The translations under genes were made by a program, and so were the position numbers. The notes under the pieces were generated by a model. That model was not told the DNA's origin. It ran no database searches and was given only the letters and a program-made list of their open reading frames with translations. From the IMG/VR virus record IMGVR_UViG_3300009431_000131, positions 1 through 25,033 of that record: a DNA stretch of 25,033 bases. The stretch is one strand, 5' to 3'. The stretch comes from a virus. Below are positions 1-7,296 of the stretch, piece by piece (position 1 is the first letter of the stretch; every line of letters begins with the position of its first letter).

Positions 1-430
1 TCTTAAATCGCTTAGTCGATGGATCTTTAATCCATGAAGCTTCATCAAATGCCATTATACATTTCTTCCACACCAGACCTTTCTTTATTTGTTCAAAGAA
101 CCACTTGACACCTTCATAGTTTATAAGGTAAATATCACGTGGTTTTTTGCTGGCTAACTGTAATAACCAGTTCTTATCAGGTCCATGAAGAATTGAATAG
201 GTTAACTGAGGAGTCCACTTCTTTATCTCAGTAGGCCAAGTAGTATAACATGGCCTGAGCGGAGCAACTACAAATAGCGGAGTAGATGTCTTAAGTCGCT
301 CCTTGATTTTTAGGGTGATTGCTGTCTTGCCTAAACCTGCATCAATTGCAAAGTAGACTGATTTCTTTTTAATACCGAAATTGATAGCTCGTTTTTGATA
401 GTCATGCAGTTCCAATTTAGGCTCTGCCAT
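1..430 (-). CDS. SNF2-type DEAD-box helicase, N-terminal part (cut by window edge)
   Basis: Reading leftward from an ATG at 430, the frame stays open to the window edge, giving 143 residues. They begin MAEPKLELHDYQKRAINFGI. Visible are the SNF2/DEAD entry motif LHDYQ, a Walker A loop DAGLGKT (about residues 30-36), the motif Ia region VVAPLRP, and a Walker B box FDEAS near residue 131. These fit the ATP-binding half of superfamily 2 SNF2-like helicases, which in phage replication cassettes accompany VRR-NUC nuclease and VirE/D5 primase-helicase genes. The C-terminal RecA lobe would lie beyond the left edge. An AAAGGA ribosome site lies 8-9 nt before the ATG. Its likely role is ATP-driven DNA remodelling during phage replication or recombination. 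The family is secure; the exact function is inferred. Confidence 0.88.
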   Translation of the reverse strand, partial: MAEPKLELHDYQKRAINFGIKKKSVYFAIDAGLGKTAITLKIKERLKTSTPLFVVAPLRPCYTTWPTEIKKWTPQLTYSILHGPDKNWLLQLASKKPRDIYLINYEGVKWFFEQIKKGLVWKKCIMAFDEASWIKDPSTKRFK

Positions 431-540
431 GCTCGCATTCCTTTCGTTATTTTTCGTTTTTCAAAACTAATACCTTAGCATAGGGCTGATATATATGGTC
501 GTTTTATTTCGTTATGAAATACAAAATAAACGTGTGCCAT

Positions 541-768
541 TCACTTTTCTTCGTTATCTTCCTTAGTTACTGACTTCGAATCGATATAACCTAAAACATC
601 GCTGACAGCGTATAAACGACACTTACTTGTCGGTCGGAAATGCCGGGATATGAATTTTCCCTGGCTTCTCAAATCCTGAATCCGACGAACATCAACCCCT
701 AAGAAATGGGCAAGCTCCTGCTCGGTGATGTAATGTTCTCTAATTTTCTCAATCCCTGTTTGGCTCAT
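541..768 (-). CDS. Small helix-turn-helix DNA-binding protein (MerR/excisionase-like fold)
   Basis: 75 residues. The segment TEQELAHFLGVDVRRIQDLR is a helix-turn-helix of the short MerR/excisionase (AlpA/HTH_17) kind. It is followed by a wing-like stretch (KFISRHFRPTSKCRLYAV) and a short helix, and then an acidic tail. Its ATG overlaps the stop of the preceding gene as ATGA, so translation is probably coupled. It may be a transcription factor or an excisionase/accessory factor. No integrase is visible in the window, so the excisionase reading cannot be favoured. The 110 nt between it and the helicase are AT-rich with repeated TTCGTT words and no promoter I would defend. Confidence 0.65.
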   Translation of the reverse strand: MSQTGIEKIREHYITEQELAHFLGVDVRRIQDLRSQGKFISRHFRPTSKCRLYAVSDVLGYIDSKSVTKEDNEEK

Positions 769-989
769 GTTATTGGTACCCCCTGTTCATCTGTTATTAT
801 CATCCAATATTGTGGAGTGATATAAGAGTGGCCGGGACCAAATCCCATTGTTGGGTCTTGATCACAAAACCTATCTTCATTCCAGTAGGCTTTATACCAT
901 TCTCTGGTATTCCAGTTTAATACTAAGAACCATCCATTAGTGAAGGGTTGTATGTCTTTGAATTTAAGCCACTGCATTATCTGGCTCAT
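765..989 (-). CDS. Hypothetical protein, DUF551-like
   Basis: 74 residues rich in aromatics. The N-terminal pattern MQWLKFKDIQPFTNGWFLVLNW and a C-terminal tract ending in YWMIITDEQG resemble DUF551, a small phage/bacterial domain with a W...P..G..VL core and a terminal IT-W motif. No function is established for that family. A strong AAGGAGG site precedes the ATG. The gene overlaps the ligase 3' end by 26 bp and shares ATGA with the next gene. The DUF551 assignment is by eye and moderate. Confidence 0.6.
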   Translation of the reverse strand: MSQIMQWLKFKDIQPFTNGWFLVLNWNTREWYKAYWNEDRFCDQDPTMGFGPGHSYITPQYWMIITDEQGVPIT

Positions 990-2178
990 CTTTATCCCTC
1001 CTTATGACTGTATAACGTGGATCACGTAGACTTCCTTCATCAGTGAGTTCTTGATAAAGTACTTCGATAATTCGTCCAACAATAAGGGAAGGTTCCCGCC
1101 AGAAATCCAGTCTTTCTTTATCGCTAAATCCAGTTCCCACGTTCGTAGGTCTCCCTCCAATATTAACAGTAACTCCACCCAAGTGTCCGACGTATTTTCC
1201 TTTTCCCTCATAAATGCCTACTACTTCCAAGTCCAGAGACTCAATGTCTTTTAACTTCATCCAGTCATATGATCGTTTATCTTGATACTTATGCCGAGCT
1301 GATTTAATAATAGAACCATCAAACATTTTGAACTTGTAAAGTTGGTTCTGTAATTGACATGTGGCATAGAATTTGTAGACTTCGTCCAAGGAGTATAACG
1401 GTTCTGAATGGACTAGCTGATGCATCTTTCCGCCAATACCCATATCTTCCAATTCCATACGGGCTTCAAAGTATGGGAGCTTAGAATTGTAGAGAGCAAA
1501 GATATAGTACTTAGCTCCAGGTGTAGGGTTGTGATCATTCACTAAACCGTTAGAAGCCTGGAAAGAGTAGTTAGGGTCTCGCAGTTCACCACAAAAACTT
1601 TGGTTATAATGCCGTAACTCATAAAGAAGATGATCCATACCAAGAATTTCATGACCATTCCTGGAGAAAAACTTCTGTTGTACATGGTTATATACTCCTC
1701 GGTTTCCATGGTATTTCAATTCTCCGAAACATGGAAACCTTACACGATGCTTTTCAAAAGGTCTAGCCAGCATAATTGGATGAGAAGGTATCAGTCCTGG
1801 GAACCTGGCGTTAATACCTTTTGCTGCAATCCCCATCTTCCAATTCTTTGACAATATCATTCTGAAAAGATTAGCAGATTTAGGAGTTAAAGTATTCATG
1901 TATCGTGTGAGTTCTTTAATCGCAGAATGTCCTGTCATGACTCGGCTAGCAAGTATATCTAGAATACCAAAACCATTAAAGAAAGGACCATACATATCTC
2001 CAATATATGCAGTACCTTTACCTTGAGCATGGTGGCTCTCAATGAAAAACCTTTTAAAGGGGTCATATGTGTACTCGAGGTACTGAGCCATAGACTCATC
2101 TAAAAGGTTTCGTTTGGCTAAAGTGCCGGATGTCTTCTTAATCTCTTGTATCCGGTCGTATATTTGATCTGAGTTCAT
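964..2178 (-). CDS. ATP-dependent DNA ligase (T7-like)
   Basis: 404 residues from the ATG at 2178, which has GGAGGA 6 nt upstream; the longer upstream reading lacks a ribosome site. Nucleotidyltransferase motifs run in order: motif I ELKYHGNRG with adenylated Lys155, motif III CGELRD, motif IV DGSIIKS, motif V WMKLK. A C-terminal OB-fold carries DLEVVGIYEGKGKYVGHLGG and GTGFSDKERLDFW, as in T7-type ligases. It seals nicks in replicated phage DNA using ATP. Motif I is unusual: the canonical KxDGxR Asp is His157, and motif IV has D for E. The remaining motifs are intact, so activity is plausible. An N-terminal extension of about 120 residues (aligned helices) precedes the catalytic domain. It overlaps VRR-NUC upstream and the DUF551-like gene downstream. 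Confidence 0.9.
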   Translation of the reverse strand: MNSDQIYDRIQEIKKTSGTLAKRNLLDESMAQYLEYTYDPFKRFFIESHHAQGKGTAYIGDMYGPFFNGFGILDILASRVMTGHSAIKELTRYMNTLTPKSANLFRMILSKNWKMGIAAKGINARFPGLIPSHPIMLARPFEKHRVRFPCFGELKYHGNRGVYNHVQQKFFSRNGHEILGMDHLLYELRHYNQSFCGELRDPNYSFQASNGLVNDHNPTPGAKYYIFALYNSKLPYFEARMELEDMGIGGKMHQLVHSEPLYSLDEVYKFYATCQLQNQLYKFKMFDGSIIKSARHKYQDKRSYDWMKLKDIESLDLEVVGIYEGKGKYVGHLGGVTVNIGGRPTNVGTGFSDKERLDFWREPSLIVGRIIEVLYQELTDEGSLRDPRYTVIRRDKDEPDNAVA

Positions 2179-2482
2179 CAAGTTCCTCCTTCCATATATC
2201 AATGAGTAAGTCAACTTTGGCCCGGTGATCGACAACAAAGACATCCTGTTTTAGTTTACGGAGTCGTCGTATTTCGCGTTCCTGGGCGGGGGTAGGTCGT
2301 TTACCTGTGGCCTTCAACTCTACAAATCGGCAAGGTAATAAAGGAATGACCACAAGTCTATCTGGTACAGAGCGGCGACTTGGGGAAGTAAACTTATAAG
2401 CTACTCCCCCAAGTTTCTTAACCTCTTTGACCAGATGGCTCTCAACAGTAGATTCAGCTTCCCGTTCCATCATAGTTCTCAT
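2138..2482 (-). CDS. VRR-NUC family nuclease
   Basis: 114 residues. The core GGVAYKFTSPSRRSVPDRLV, then FVELKATGKRPTPAQ and a final VFVVD, matches VRR-NUC. These are PD-(D/E)xK nucleases related to Holliday-junction resolvases and typically stand alone in phages. Catalytic candidates are E11/E14, D41 in VPDR, and E54-x-K56 in VELK. A GGAAGGAG site lies about 13 nt before the first ATG; an internal ATG four codons in is the alternative start. It overlaps its neighbours on both sides, so it is co-expressed with ligase and polymerase. It would act on branched or structured DNA in replication and recombination. The family is firm; the substrate is inferred. Confidence 0.9.
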   Translation of the reverse strand: MRTMMEREAESTVESHLVKEVKKLGGVAYKFTSPSRRSVPDRLVVIPLLPCRFVELKATGKRPTPAQEREIRRLRKLKQDVFVVDHRAKVDLLIDIWKEELDELRSNIRPDTRD

Positions 2483-2726
2483 AGAATTCTTTTAGCTCCT
2501 TCCACTGTCGTTGGGTTTCAAGTTTTCGATAGCGAGTGAATAATCGATGAATCATATTCTCACGGCACTTACCTTCAATTTCCAGTTTAATGAGGACAGC
2601 ATACTGGTGAGGAGCAAGCTCTTCGGACTGGAGTATAATAGAAAGATAAGACCAATTACAAATCCAATGAGAATATTCTTCCCGCTCTTGATCTGATACT
2701 TCTAAAGTTTCTATTTGGTCAATCAA
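2454..2726 (-). CDS. Hypothetical helical protein, TTG start
   Basis: 90 residues, predicted mostly helical and Glu-rich, with no domain I recognise. The start is a TTG at 2726 placed 6 nt after a strong AAAGGAGG, inside the 3' end of the preceding gene. Its stop overlaps the VRR-NUC start by about 29 bp. Its place between polymerase and VRR-NUC suggests a replication accessory, but nothing in the sequence proves it. Confidence 0.6.
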   Translation of the reverse strand: MIDQIETLEVSDQEREEYSHWICNWSYLSIILQSEELAPHQYAVLIKLEIEGKCRENMIHRLFTRYRKLETQRQWKELKEFYENYDGTGS

Positions 2727-2901
2727 TGGAAACCTCCTTTTTTGGCTCTTCTATCCAAGGAGTTACATTCCACTCATCCTTAAGATAGTTATACCGGAAT
2801 CCAGATGTTTTAATTTCTCCCACATCAGGATGGTAAATAGTAGTACTACCATCAGGATTGGGTCCTTTAACACTTAAATGCCAATATCCTTTTAATATCA
2901 T
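2719..2901 (-). CDS. Hypothetical 60-aa protein coupled to DNA polymerase
   Basis: 60 residues, with a beta-rich look (GYWHLSVKGPNPDGSTTIYH) and a Gly/Pro-rich middle. Its ATG overlaps the polymerase stop as ATGA. No independent ribosome site is obvious, so it is probably translated by reinitiation after the polymerase. The compact overlaps on both sides support it as a real gene. Function unknown. Confidence 0.6.
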   Translation of the reverse strand: MILKGYWHLSVKGPNPDGSTTIYHPDVGEIKTSGFRYNYLKDEWNVTPWIEEPKKEVSID

Positions 2902-4799
2902 GCTTTTTTATACCTCTTGGCTCGATACCCTCCAGCAGATAAAGGTAGACCTTCCGCCCAGGGTGGGAGTTTACACATTAGTTCTCGCATTTCTTTTAAC
3001 ATTGTATCATCTTGCTGCTTAGGAACTTCAGACATAGTCTCATCATGAATACTTGCAACAAGTTTATACCCATGAGAATCTAACATTTGTTTCCCATGAG
3101 CAAGTATGTCACGAGCTAAGGCTTGAATTATGTTCTCAACAATTCTACCTGGTATCAGTTTTAATCGGCTCCATTTCTTGCTATAAGGATTGATACCCAT
3201 GTGAGTAGGAATAGGACCATAAGTATCATCTCTTACTTCAGGGGAATTATAAAATAAAGCTCGACCTGAGGGTAGAGTTAACTTTAACCATAGAGTATTG
3301 TTCCGGTCTTTGACAACTTTATACTTACTACGGTTACAAGTAAACTCTTTACCAGGATGCTGTATAGCAAAAACAGCGGCATCTTTAGAATCGTACCAGA
3401 AGGAAGGTACAAGATGGTAAAGAGTTCGGTAAGCATTGACAGCACTCTTAGACTGAAGAGCCGTAAGAACTAAGCCGTATCCTTCAGCTGTTCCACGGAA
3501 TCCAATATGACCGAGACCATAGCCACACCCTAAGATAATTATCTTTCCGACCCATCTTTGGTCGGGTGTAACTTGATCATACGACACACCAAATAAATGA
3601 GCAGCCATATCTATATAAGCATCATATCCCTGGCGTACTAAGTCTAGAGCTCGATCATCTCCTGTTTCCCAGATTAATAAGATATACTCTATGGAATCAT
3701 AGTCAATAGCTATAATGTCTTTACCTTCAGGAGCTTTAACCATAGGTCGGATAAGAGCTTTAGCACTGATGATGGGATTTTCTTCAAGGATTGAAAGGTC
3801 AAAGAACTTCTGTATCTCGGATTCAGGGTCTTCAACGGAAGCACGCGGGAGATTATGAATTTGAAAGCCCATACCAGCCCATCGTCCTGTTGATGCTCCA
3901 TAGAATCTTTGGTTGTCATAGACCCTCCCTTTATGGTTAAGCAGATTAATTTTAGTATATTTAGCTACCGATGATTTACCTAATTCCTGCCTCATAATTA
4001 AGAGGTCTTTAAGTTCCTGAGGTAAATCTTTCTTTAACCATTTTTCAACCGTCTCAGCTTGAAGATTAGGTATGGGAAAACCTTTAGAGTTAATGAATTT
4101 TACAATCCGCTGTACCTGAGTAATCTTAGTAACTATATGATCAGTCATATCAGGAAGACGTTGGGCATGTTCTATTTGATATGCTTCACATACTTCTTTG
4201 ATATGAGTCACTGTTTTATAGTCAACAGGTATACCGGTGTCATTCATTTTAACTGTTAATTCCCAGAGCTGTTGTTCATTAGCACTGAGAGTGTCAAGGG
4301 GCAGAGCTGCATGAAGTTCTTGTAAAGAATCAACATCATCTTTGCAGTACATATAAAAGTCACGCAGTTCTTCTGTAGTGTATTCAAATGGCGGTTGAGT
4401 AATCTTTTTGAGTAGTGCTAACTCAGATGCACCTTTCTGTCGTTTAAGATTTAAAACCTTCTCAACAGATGCAAGTTTCTGAGGGTAAGTGTATCGGCCA
4501 CAGATAGCCATGACATCAATACATCGATTTGCTCCAAGCTTATCAAAGCCGTATTTCCGACCAAGGATATTCCATACACGTCGGTCGAATTGGGCATTGA
4601 AAGCTATCCAAGTGTGATCAGCAGGAAAAATAAAACAATCAGGAATAGCCTGTCCTGGTGCCCACAATCTTGTACGATCTCCTTCACGTTTATACCCCAA
4701 GCAGACTATATCACTACTTGGGGTATTGAGGTAGTTCATTGTACCAACCTCTATTGGGAGATCAGATTTAGTTTCAAAGTCAAACCATATTCGGCTCAT
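2898..4799 (-). CDS. DNA polymerase, family A (PolA-type) with 3'-5' exonuclease
   Basis: 633 residues. The exonuclease domain is at the N-terminus: Exo I FDFETKS (D7, E9), Exo II NAQFDR, Exo III YCKDDV. The polymerase palm and fingers follow: motif A AIDYDSIEY, motif B R415-WVG-K419-III-L423-GCG-Y427-G, motif C SIHDET near residue 577. It is the replicative polymerase and lacks the 5' nuclease domain of bacterial Pol I. At the position equivalent to E. coli Phe762 it carries Leu423, a variant known from virioplankton polymerases. The Arg usually present in motif A is replaced by Ile. No strong ribosome site precedes the ATG. It overlaps the upstream 47-aa gene as ATGA, pointing to coupled translation. 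Confidence 0.95.
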   Translation of the reverse strand: MSRIWFDFETKSDLPIEVGTMNYLNTPSSDIVCLGYKREGDRTRLWAPGQAIPDCFIFPADHTWIAFNAQFDRRVWNILGRKYGFDKLGANRCIDVMAICGRYTYPQKLASVEKVLNLKRQKGASELALLKKITQPPFEYTTEELRDFYMYCKDDVDSLQELHAALPLDTLSANEQQLWELTVKMNDTGIPVDYKTVTHIKEVCEAYQIEHAQRLPDMTDHIVTKITQVQRIVKFINSKGFPIPNLQAETVEKWLKKDLPQELKDLLIMRQELGKSSVAKYTKINLLNHKGRVYDNQRFYGASTGRWAGMGFQIHNLPRASVEDPESEIQKFFDLSILEENPIISAKALIRPMVKAPEGKDIIAIDYDSIEYILLIWETGDDRALDLVRQGYDAYIDMAAHLFGVSYDQVTPDQRWVGKIIILGCGYGLGHIGFRGTAEGYGLVLTALQSKSAVNAYRTLYHLVPSFWYDSKDAAVFAIQHPGKEFTCNRSKYKVVKDRNNTLWLKLTLPSGRALFYNSPEVRDDTYGPIPTHMGINPYSKKWSRLKLIPGRIVENIIQALARDILAHGKQMLDSHGYKLVASIHDETMSEVPKQQDDTMLKEMRELMCKLPPWAEGLPLSAGGYRAKRYKKA

Positions 4800-4939
4800 A
4801 CCATCACCGATACATGATGACTATACCAGCCTATATGACACCAACAATTTAAACATGTAGCTTTATATGCTACAGTATTATTGGTGAATTCAACCCTTTT
4901 ATATTCGGGTCGTCGGCTATCACACTTACATTTTTGCAT
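4796..4939 (-). CDS. 47-aa Cys-rich (zinc-ribbon-like) small protein
   Basis: A 48-codon frame opens at an ATG at 4939 with GGAGGG 4 nt upstream. It ends in TGA overlapping the polymerase ATG as ATGA. The peptide begins MQKCKCDSRRPEYKR and contains a CxC pair (C4, C6) and CLNCWC (C29, C32, C34), a spacing typical of a small zinc ribbon. Its placement, a perfect ribosome site and the coupled stop/start make it a convincing real gene despite its size. Zinc binding, and a role in controlling polymerase expression or in replication, are inference. Confidence 0.8.
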   Translation of the reverse strand: MQKCKCDSRRPEYKRVEFTNNTVAYKATCLNCWCHIGWYSHHVSVMV

Positions 4940-4950
4940 AAACCCTCCAG

Positions 4951-5016
4951 GTTGGTGAGTGGGCACCCTCCATCCAACCCCTAAGTCTACTTAACTTCAG
5001 TATCCCACTCACCAAC
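4951..5016 (-). repeat. 13-bp perfect inverted repeat forming an intercistronic hairpin
   Basis: GTTGGTGAGTGGG at 4951-4963 is exactly complementary to CCCACTCACCAAC at 5004-5016, with a 40-nt interval. The interval itself contains a smaller dyad TAAGT-CT-ACTTA (4982-4993). It sits between the SSB stop and the ribosome site of the 47-aa gene on the leftward transcript. There is no T-run, so a mRNA-processing or stability element is likelier than a simple terminator. Confidence 0.75.
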
Positions 5017-5025
5017 AGTTAAAAT

Positions 5026-5601
5026 TTAGAACGGAATGTCGTCATCATCCATATCATTGGGAGACGATTCATCCGGTTCTGAGGCTTGACCGAAGCCGGC
5101 AAAAGCATCTTCTGCATTCATGCGGCCGTCAAGTCGATCGCCGTCGTTAGTCTTCATGATATTATTCAGTCCCACACCAATTCCGACATTGCCAGCCGTA
5201 TTGTATGGAAAGAAATTAATATCAACCCGTGCAAAGCAGCCAGAATAGAAGTCATCCTGATCAATGATCGGCTTGACATTCTTATCCACCATACCCGGAG
5301 GGTTCTTTGAAGAGGCATTAATAAAAAAGTGACCCTTATACTCTGGGCCACGGCTACCCTCTTCAAATTCCGCATCACCATCACGGATAGGAAGACGAAG
5401 CTTAGGGACATGAGCTTTACCGAACTTGTTATTATCAAGTCCCTTTTGGACGGCAGCCTGAATTGCATCATGAACTTCACCGATAGACTCGGTGTCGTCT
5501 TTAGGAATCAGCAGACACATCGAATATTTCATATCACCCGAAGGGGTCTTAGCCGGCTCCCAGACATTTGCGTAAGATACACGCACTTCACCTGTAATCA
5601 T
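5026..5601 (-). CDS. Single-stranded DNA-binding protein, DUF2815 family
   Basis: 191 residues, an OB-fold-like beta-rich protein. Recognisable DUF2815 features are the N-terminal GEVRVSYANVWEPA, the central GHFFINASSKNPPGMVD and the later VDINFFPYN with GVGLNNI. The C-terminus is strongly acidic and ends DMDDDDIPF, the SSB-tip arrangement that binds partner replication proteins. DUF2815 proteins are encoded beside family A polymerases and DUF2800 nucleases in many phages and act like T7 gp2.5. A strong AAGGAG precedes the ATG. Codons are more G/C-ending than those of adjacent genes, as expected of an abundant protein. Confidence 0.88.
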   Translation of the reverse strand: MITGEVRVSYANVWEPAKTPSGDMKYSMCLLIPKDDTESIGEVHDAIQAAVQKGLDNNKFGKAHVPKLRLPIRDGDAEFEEGSRGPEYKGHFFINASSKNPPGMVDKNVKPIIDQDDFYSGCFARVDINFFPYNTAGNVGIGVGLNNIMKTNDGDRLDGRMNAEDAFAGFGQASEPDESSPNDMDDDDIPF

Positions 5602-5657
5602 ACTTAATCTCCTTGTTTGTCGTTTTTGTCAGTTTGCCATTTTTGTATAACAGTTTA

Positions 5658-5867
5658 TCACCCCCCTCGTCTTTCTTTCAGGACTTGCCTGATTTTACGG
5701 TGAACGAATCTTTTACACCGCTGATAAGAAGTTTCACGAATCCCGTCTTCTATCGACAACTTCTGATAGTCAGACAAAGAGACTGTCTCTTCACAGTCTA
5801 TCCTTATAGATTCATAGTTACCGAGGTTGGCTGTTAAGCCATAACTAACTTTCACTTGGTGGTGCAT
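5658..5867 (-). CDS. Hypothetical 69-aa phage protein
   Basis: The start is set at the ATG at 5867 (MHHQVKVSYGLTANLGNYES), 5 nt after AGGAGGG; the longer open frame has no ribosome site. The first half looks like a beta sheet with the pattern SYGLTANLGNYESIRIDCEE, which I have the impression recurs in small phage proteins of unknown role. The second half is a basic helix ending KERRGG. It overlaps the MazG-like gene. Function unknown; nucleic-acid binding is possible from the basic tail. Confidence 0.65.
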   Translation of the reverse strand: MHHQVKVSYGLTANLGNYESIRIDCEETVSLSDYQKLSIEDGIRETSYQRCKRFVHRKIRQVLKERRGG

Positions 5868-6216
5868 TATAGCCCTCCTCAATTCGTTTGTAGTTCTCTT
5901 CCAATTTACGTTCAAACATGGCCACAACTTTCTTTGGATGGAATTCCCAGATTTCCAGGAGACTGCCCAAAAAGAATATTATGTCGACAATCTCTTCCAA
6001 GTAGTTCTCTTGATCAAACATTTGATCTTTTAGTGGCCTCCATTTCTTCCAGGGTAAACTATCACTCAGCTCGGATAGCTCCATGAATAATGCGTGTATA
6101 GTATCCATTGTTGACTGGAGCCGAACTTGTGGGGACGCTGATCTAACAGGATACCCTAGTTTATCGTGATACCGTTTTATGGCATCAAATAAATCTACTA
6201 CGGTAAGTGAATCCAT
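5845..6216 (-). CDS. MazG-like / all-alpha dUTPase-family nucleotide pyrophosphohydrolase
   Basis: 123 residues, all helical. The metal-binding signature of the all-alpha NTP pyrophosphatase superfamily is present: ELSEL (E..E, near residue 46) followed by WKKWRP and then EEIVDIIFF (E..D). The motif EENYKRI near the C-terminus is typical of MazG/dimeric-dUTPase relatives. These enzymes hydrolyse (d)NTPs to monophosphates, for example dUTP to dUMP, the substrate of ThyX. The neighbours are dCMP deaminase, ThyX and DUF5664, so a dUMP-supply pathway is coherent. A GGGAGGA site lies about 10 nt before the ATG. Substrate is inferred. Confidence 0.8.
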   Translation of the reverse strand: MDSLTVVDLFDAIKRYHDKLGYPVRSASPQVRLQSTMDTIHALFMELSELSDSLPWKKWRPLKDQMFDQENYLEEIVDIIFFLGSLLEIWEFHPKKVVAMFERKLEENYKRIEEGYNAPPSES

Positions 6217-6632
6217 GTACCTACATTCCTCCCTTCAAGCCACAAATCTCGTGGCTCAGATTTACTGTGTTCTTTTCTGAAATAAATAGATCTACAAGAT
6301 GTATTTAATATCATCCTCATACACATAATACAAGGGGATAATGTTAAATACATACTGAAGATACTATAAGGGTCAGTACATTTGACAAGAGCATTTTGTT
6401 CAGCATGGGCGGAAGGACATAGGTCTAAATTTCCGAAGACATCTTTAATACATTGACACCGGTCCGTACAATGAGGATAACCACGAGGAGCACCATTATA
6501 CCCAGTTGCCATGATATTTTTATGGACATCAACGATAACACAGCCTACCTGCTTATCAAGGCAGGTAGACCGTGTAGCTACAGTATCTGCAACACTAAGA
6601 AAGTACTCGTGTGTTGTAGGTCTCTTTGTCAT
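6198..6632 (-). CDS. dCMP/dCTP-type deoxycytidylate deaminase
   Basis: 144 residues from the ATG at 6632 (MTKRPTTHEYF), with GGAG 7 nt upstream; the longer open frame reads back into ThyX coding sequence. The zinc site is clear: HAE in SAHAEQNAL and PCIMC in LSPCIMCMRM, with the glycine-rich GYNGAPRGYPHC loop. Extra Cys residues between (TDRCQC, LDLCP) suggest the second zinc site seen in T4-like dCMP deaminases. It converts dCMP to dUMP. It overlaps the 3' end of thyX and the 5' end of the MazG-like gene, forming one translationally linked dTMP-synthesis set. Confidence 0.92.
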   Translation of the reverse strand: MTKRPTTHEYFLSVADTVATRSTCLDKQVGCVIVDVHKNIMATGYNGAPRGYPHCTDRCQCIKDVFGNLDLCPSAHAEQNALVKCTDPYSIFSMYLTLSPCIMCMRMILNTSCRSIYFRKEHSKSEPRDLWLEGRNVGTWIHLP

Positions 6633-7296
6633 AAGGTGCTCCACAGGACATCTTTCCTTGAGTGCATTTATCCATGAAACAATCGGGGCCGATACATTCA
6701 AATAACTCAGGCCACCACTCAACTGCTTCACAACGAATAACTTCAGCCGCATGTCGCATCTCATCAACATTCCGTTTGCAACATCGCAAATTCAAGAAGT
6801 TCATTAAAGACCGAGCATTGATAGTCCACACCATATGAACTGCTGAAGCATTGGGTAAAAGTTGCCGAGCTTCTTGAGGTAATACTCGAGCATCAGCAGC
6901 ATCAACTAAACGTTCATATCGATGTAGAGCTTCAACAAGAGCTGCTCGCATCATAGGATTGTCTTTTTGGTCGGGATGAACAACCATGGGATAGTCTCGG
7001 TAGTCTTGATAATGTTGTGAAGAAGCAGTAAAAGAACATATCCGGTGGCGTGTGATCTGGGCCAAAAAGGATCGGCTTACATTTTGCAAGTAGAAACAGA
7101 TAACTGCATGTTCCAGGAGTGAGGTATGTTTCGCGGTTACAAGGAACTTAGTTAAAGCCGGAGACAAAGTCTCATCTAGCTCCAACAAAGCTTTTCTTTT
7201 CATTGTGACATTCAAAGCCACTTTAACTATATCCTGAGGAAGTGGGGATTTCCAAAGAACAGTAGCCTTCATGTCATCATAGGTCAGTATCTTCAT
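6595..7296 (-). CDS. thyX: FAD-dependent thymidylate synthase ThyX
   Basis: 233 residues from the ATG at 7296 (MKILTYDDMK), with GGAGG 6 nt upstream. The ThyX motif is R83-H-R-I-C-S88 followed by S93-Q-H95-Y. The helix ARSLMNFLNLRCCKRN with EMR and the C-terminal Cys-rich tail (GPDC...DKC...SCG) agree with the family. It makes dTMP from dUMP using methylenetetrahydrofolate, FAD and NADPH. One oddity: the conserved Arg two residues after the motif Ser (Arg90 in Thermotoga ThyX), a dUMP-phosphate ligand, is His95 here. It overlaps the genes on both sides. Confidence 0.93.
   Translation of the reverse strand: MKILTYDDMKATVLWKSPLPQDIVKVALNVTMKRKALLELDETLSPALTKFLVTAKHTSLLEHAVICFYLQNVSRSFLAQITRHRICSFTASSQHYQDYRDYPMVVHPDQKDNPMMRAALVEALHRYERLVDAADARVLPQEARQLLPNASAVHMVWTINARSLMNFLNLRCCKRNVDEMRHAAEVIRCEAVEWWPELFECIGPDCFMDKCTQGKMSCGAPYDKETYNTRVLS

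Noticed and set aside
541-768. Excisionase gene proving lysogeny
   Set aside because: The HTH type is shared by many regulators, and no integrase or attachment site is visible.
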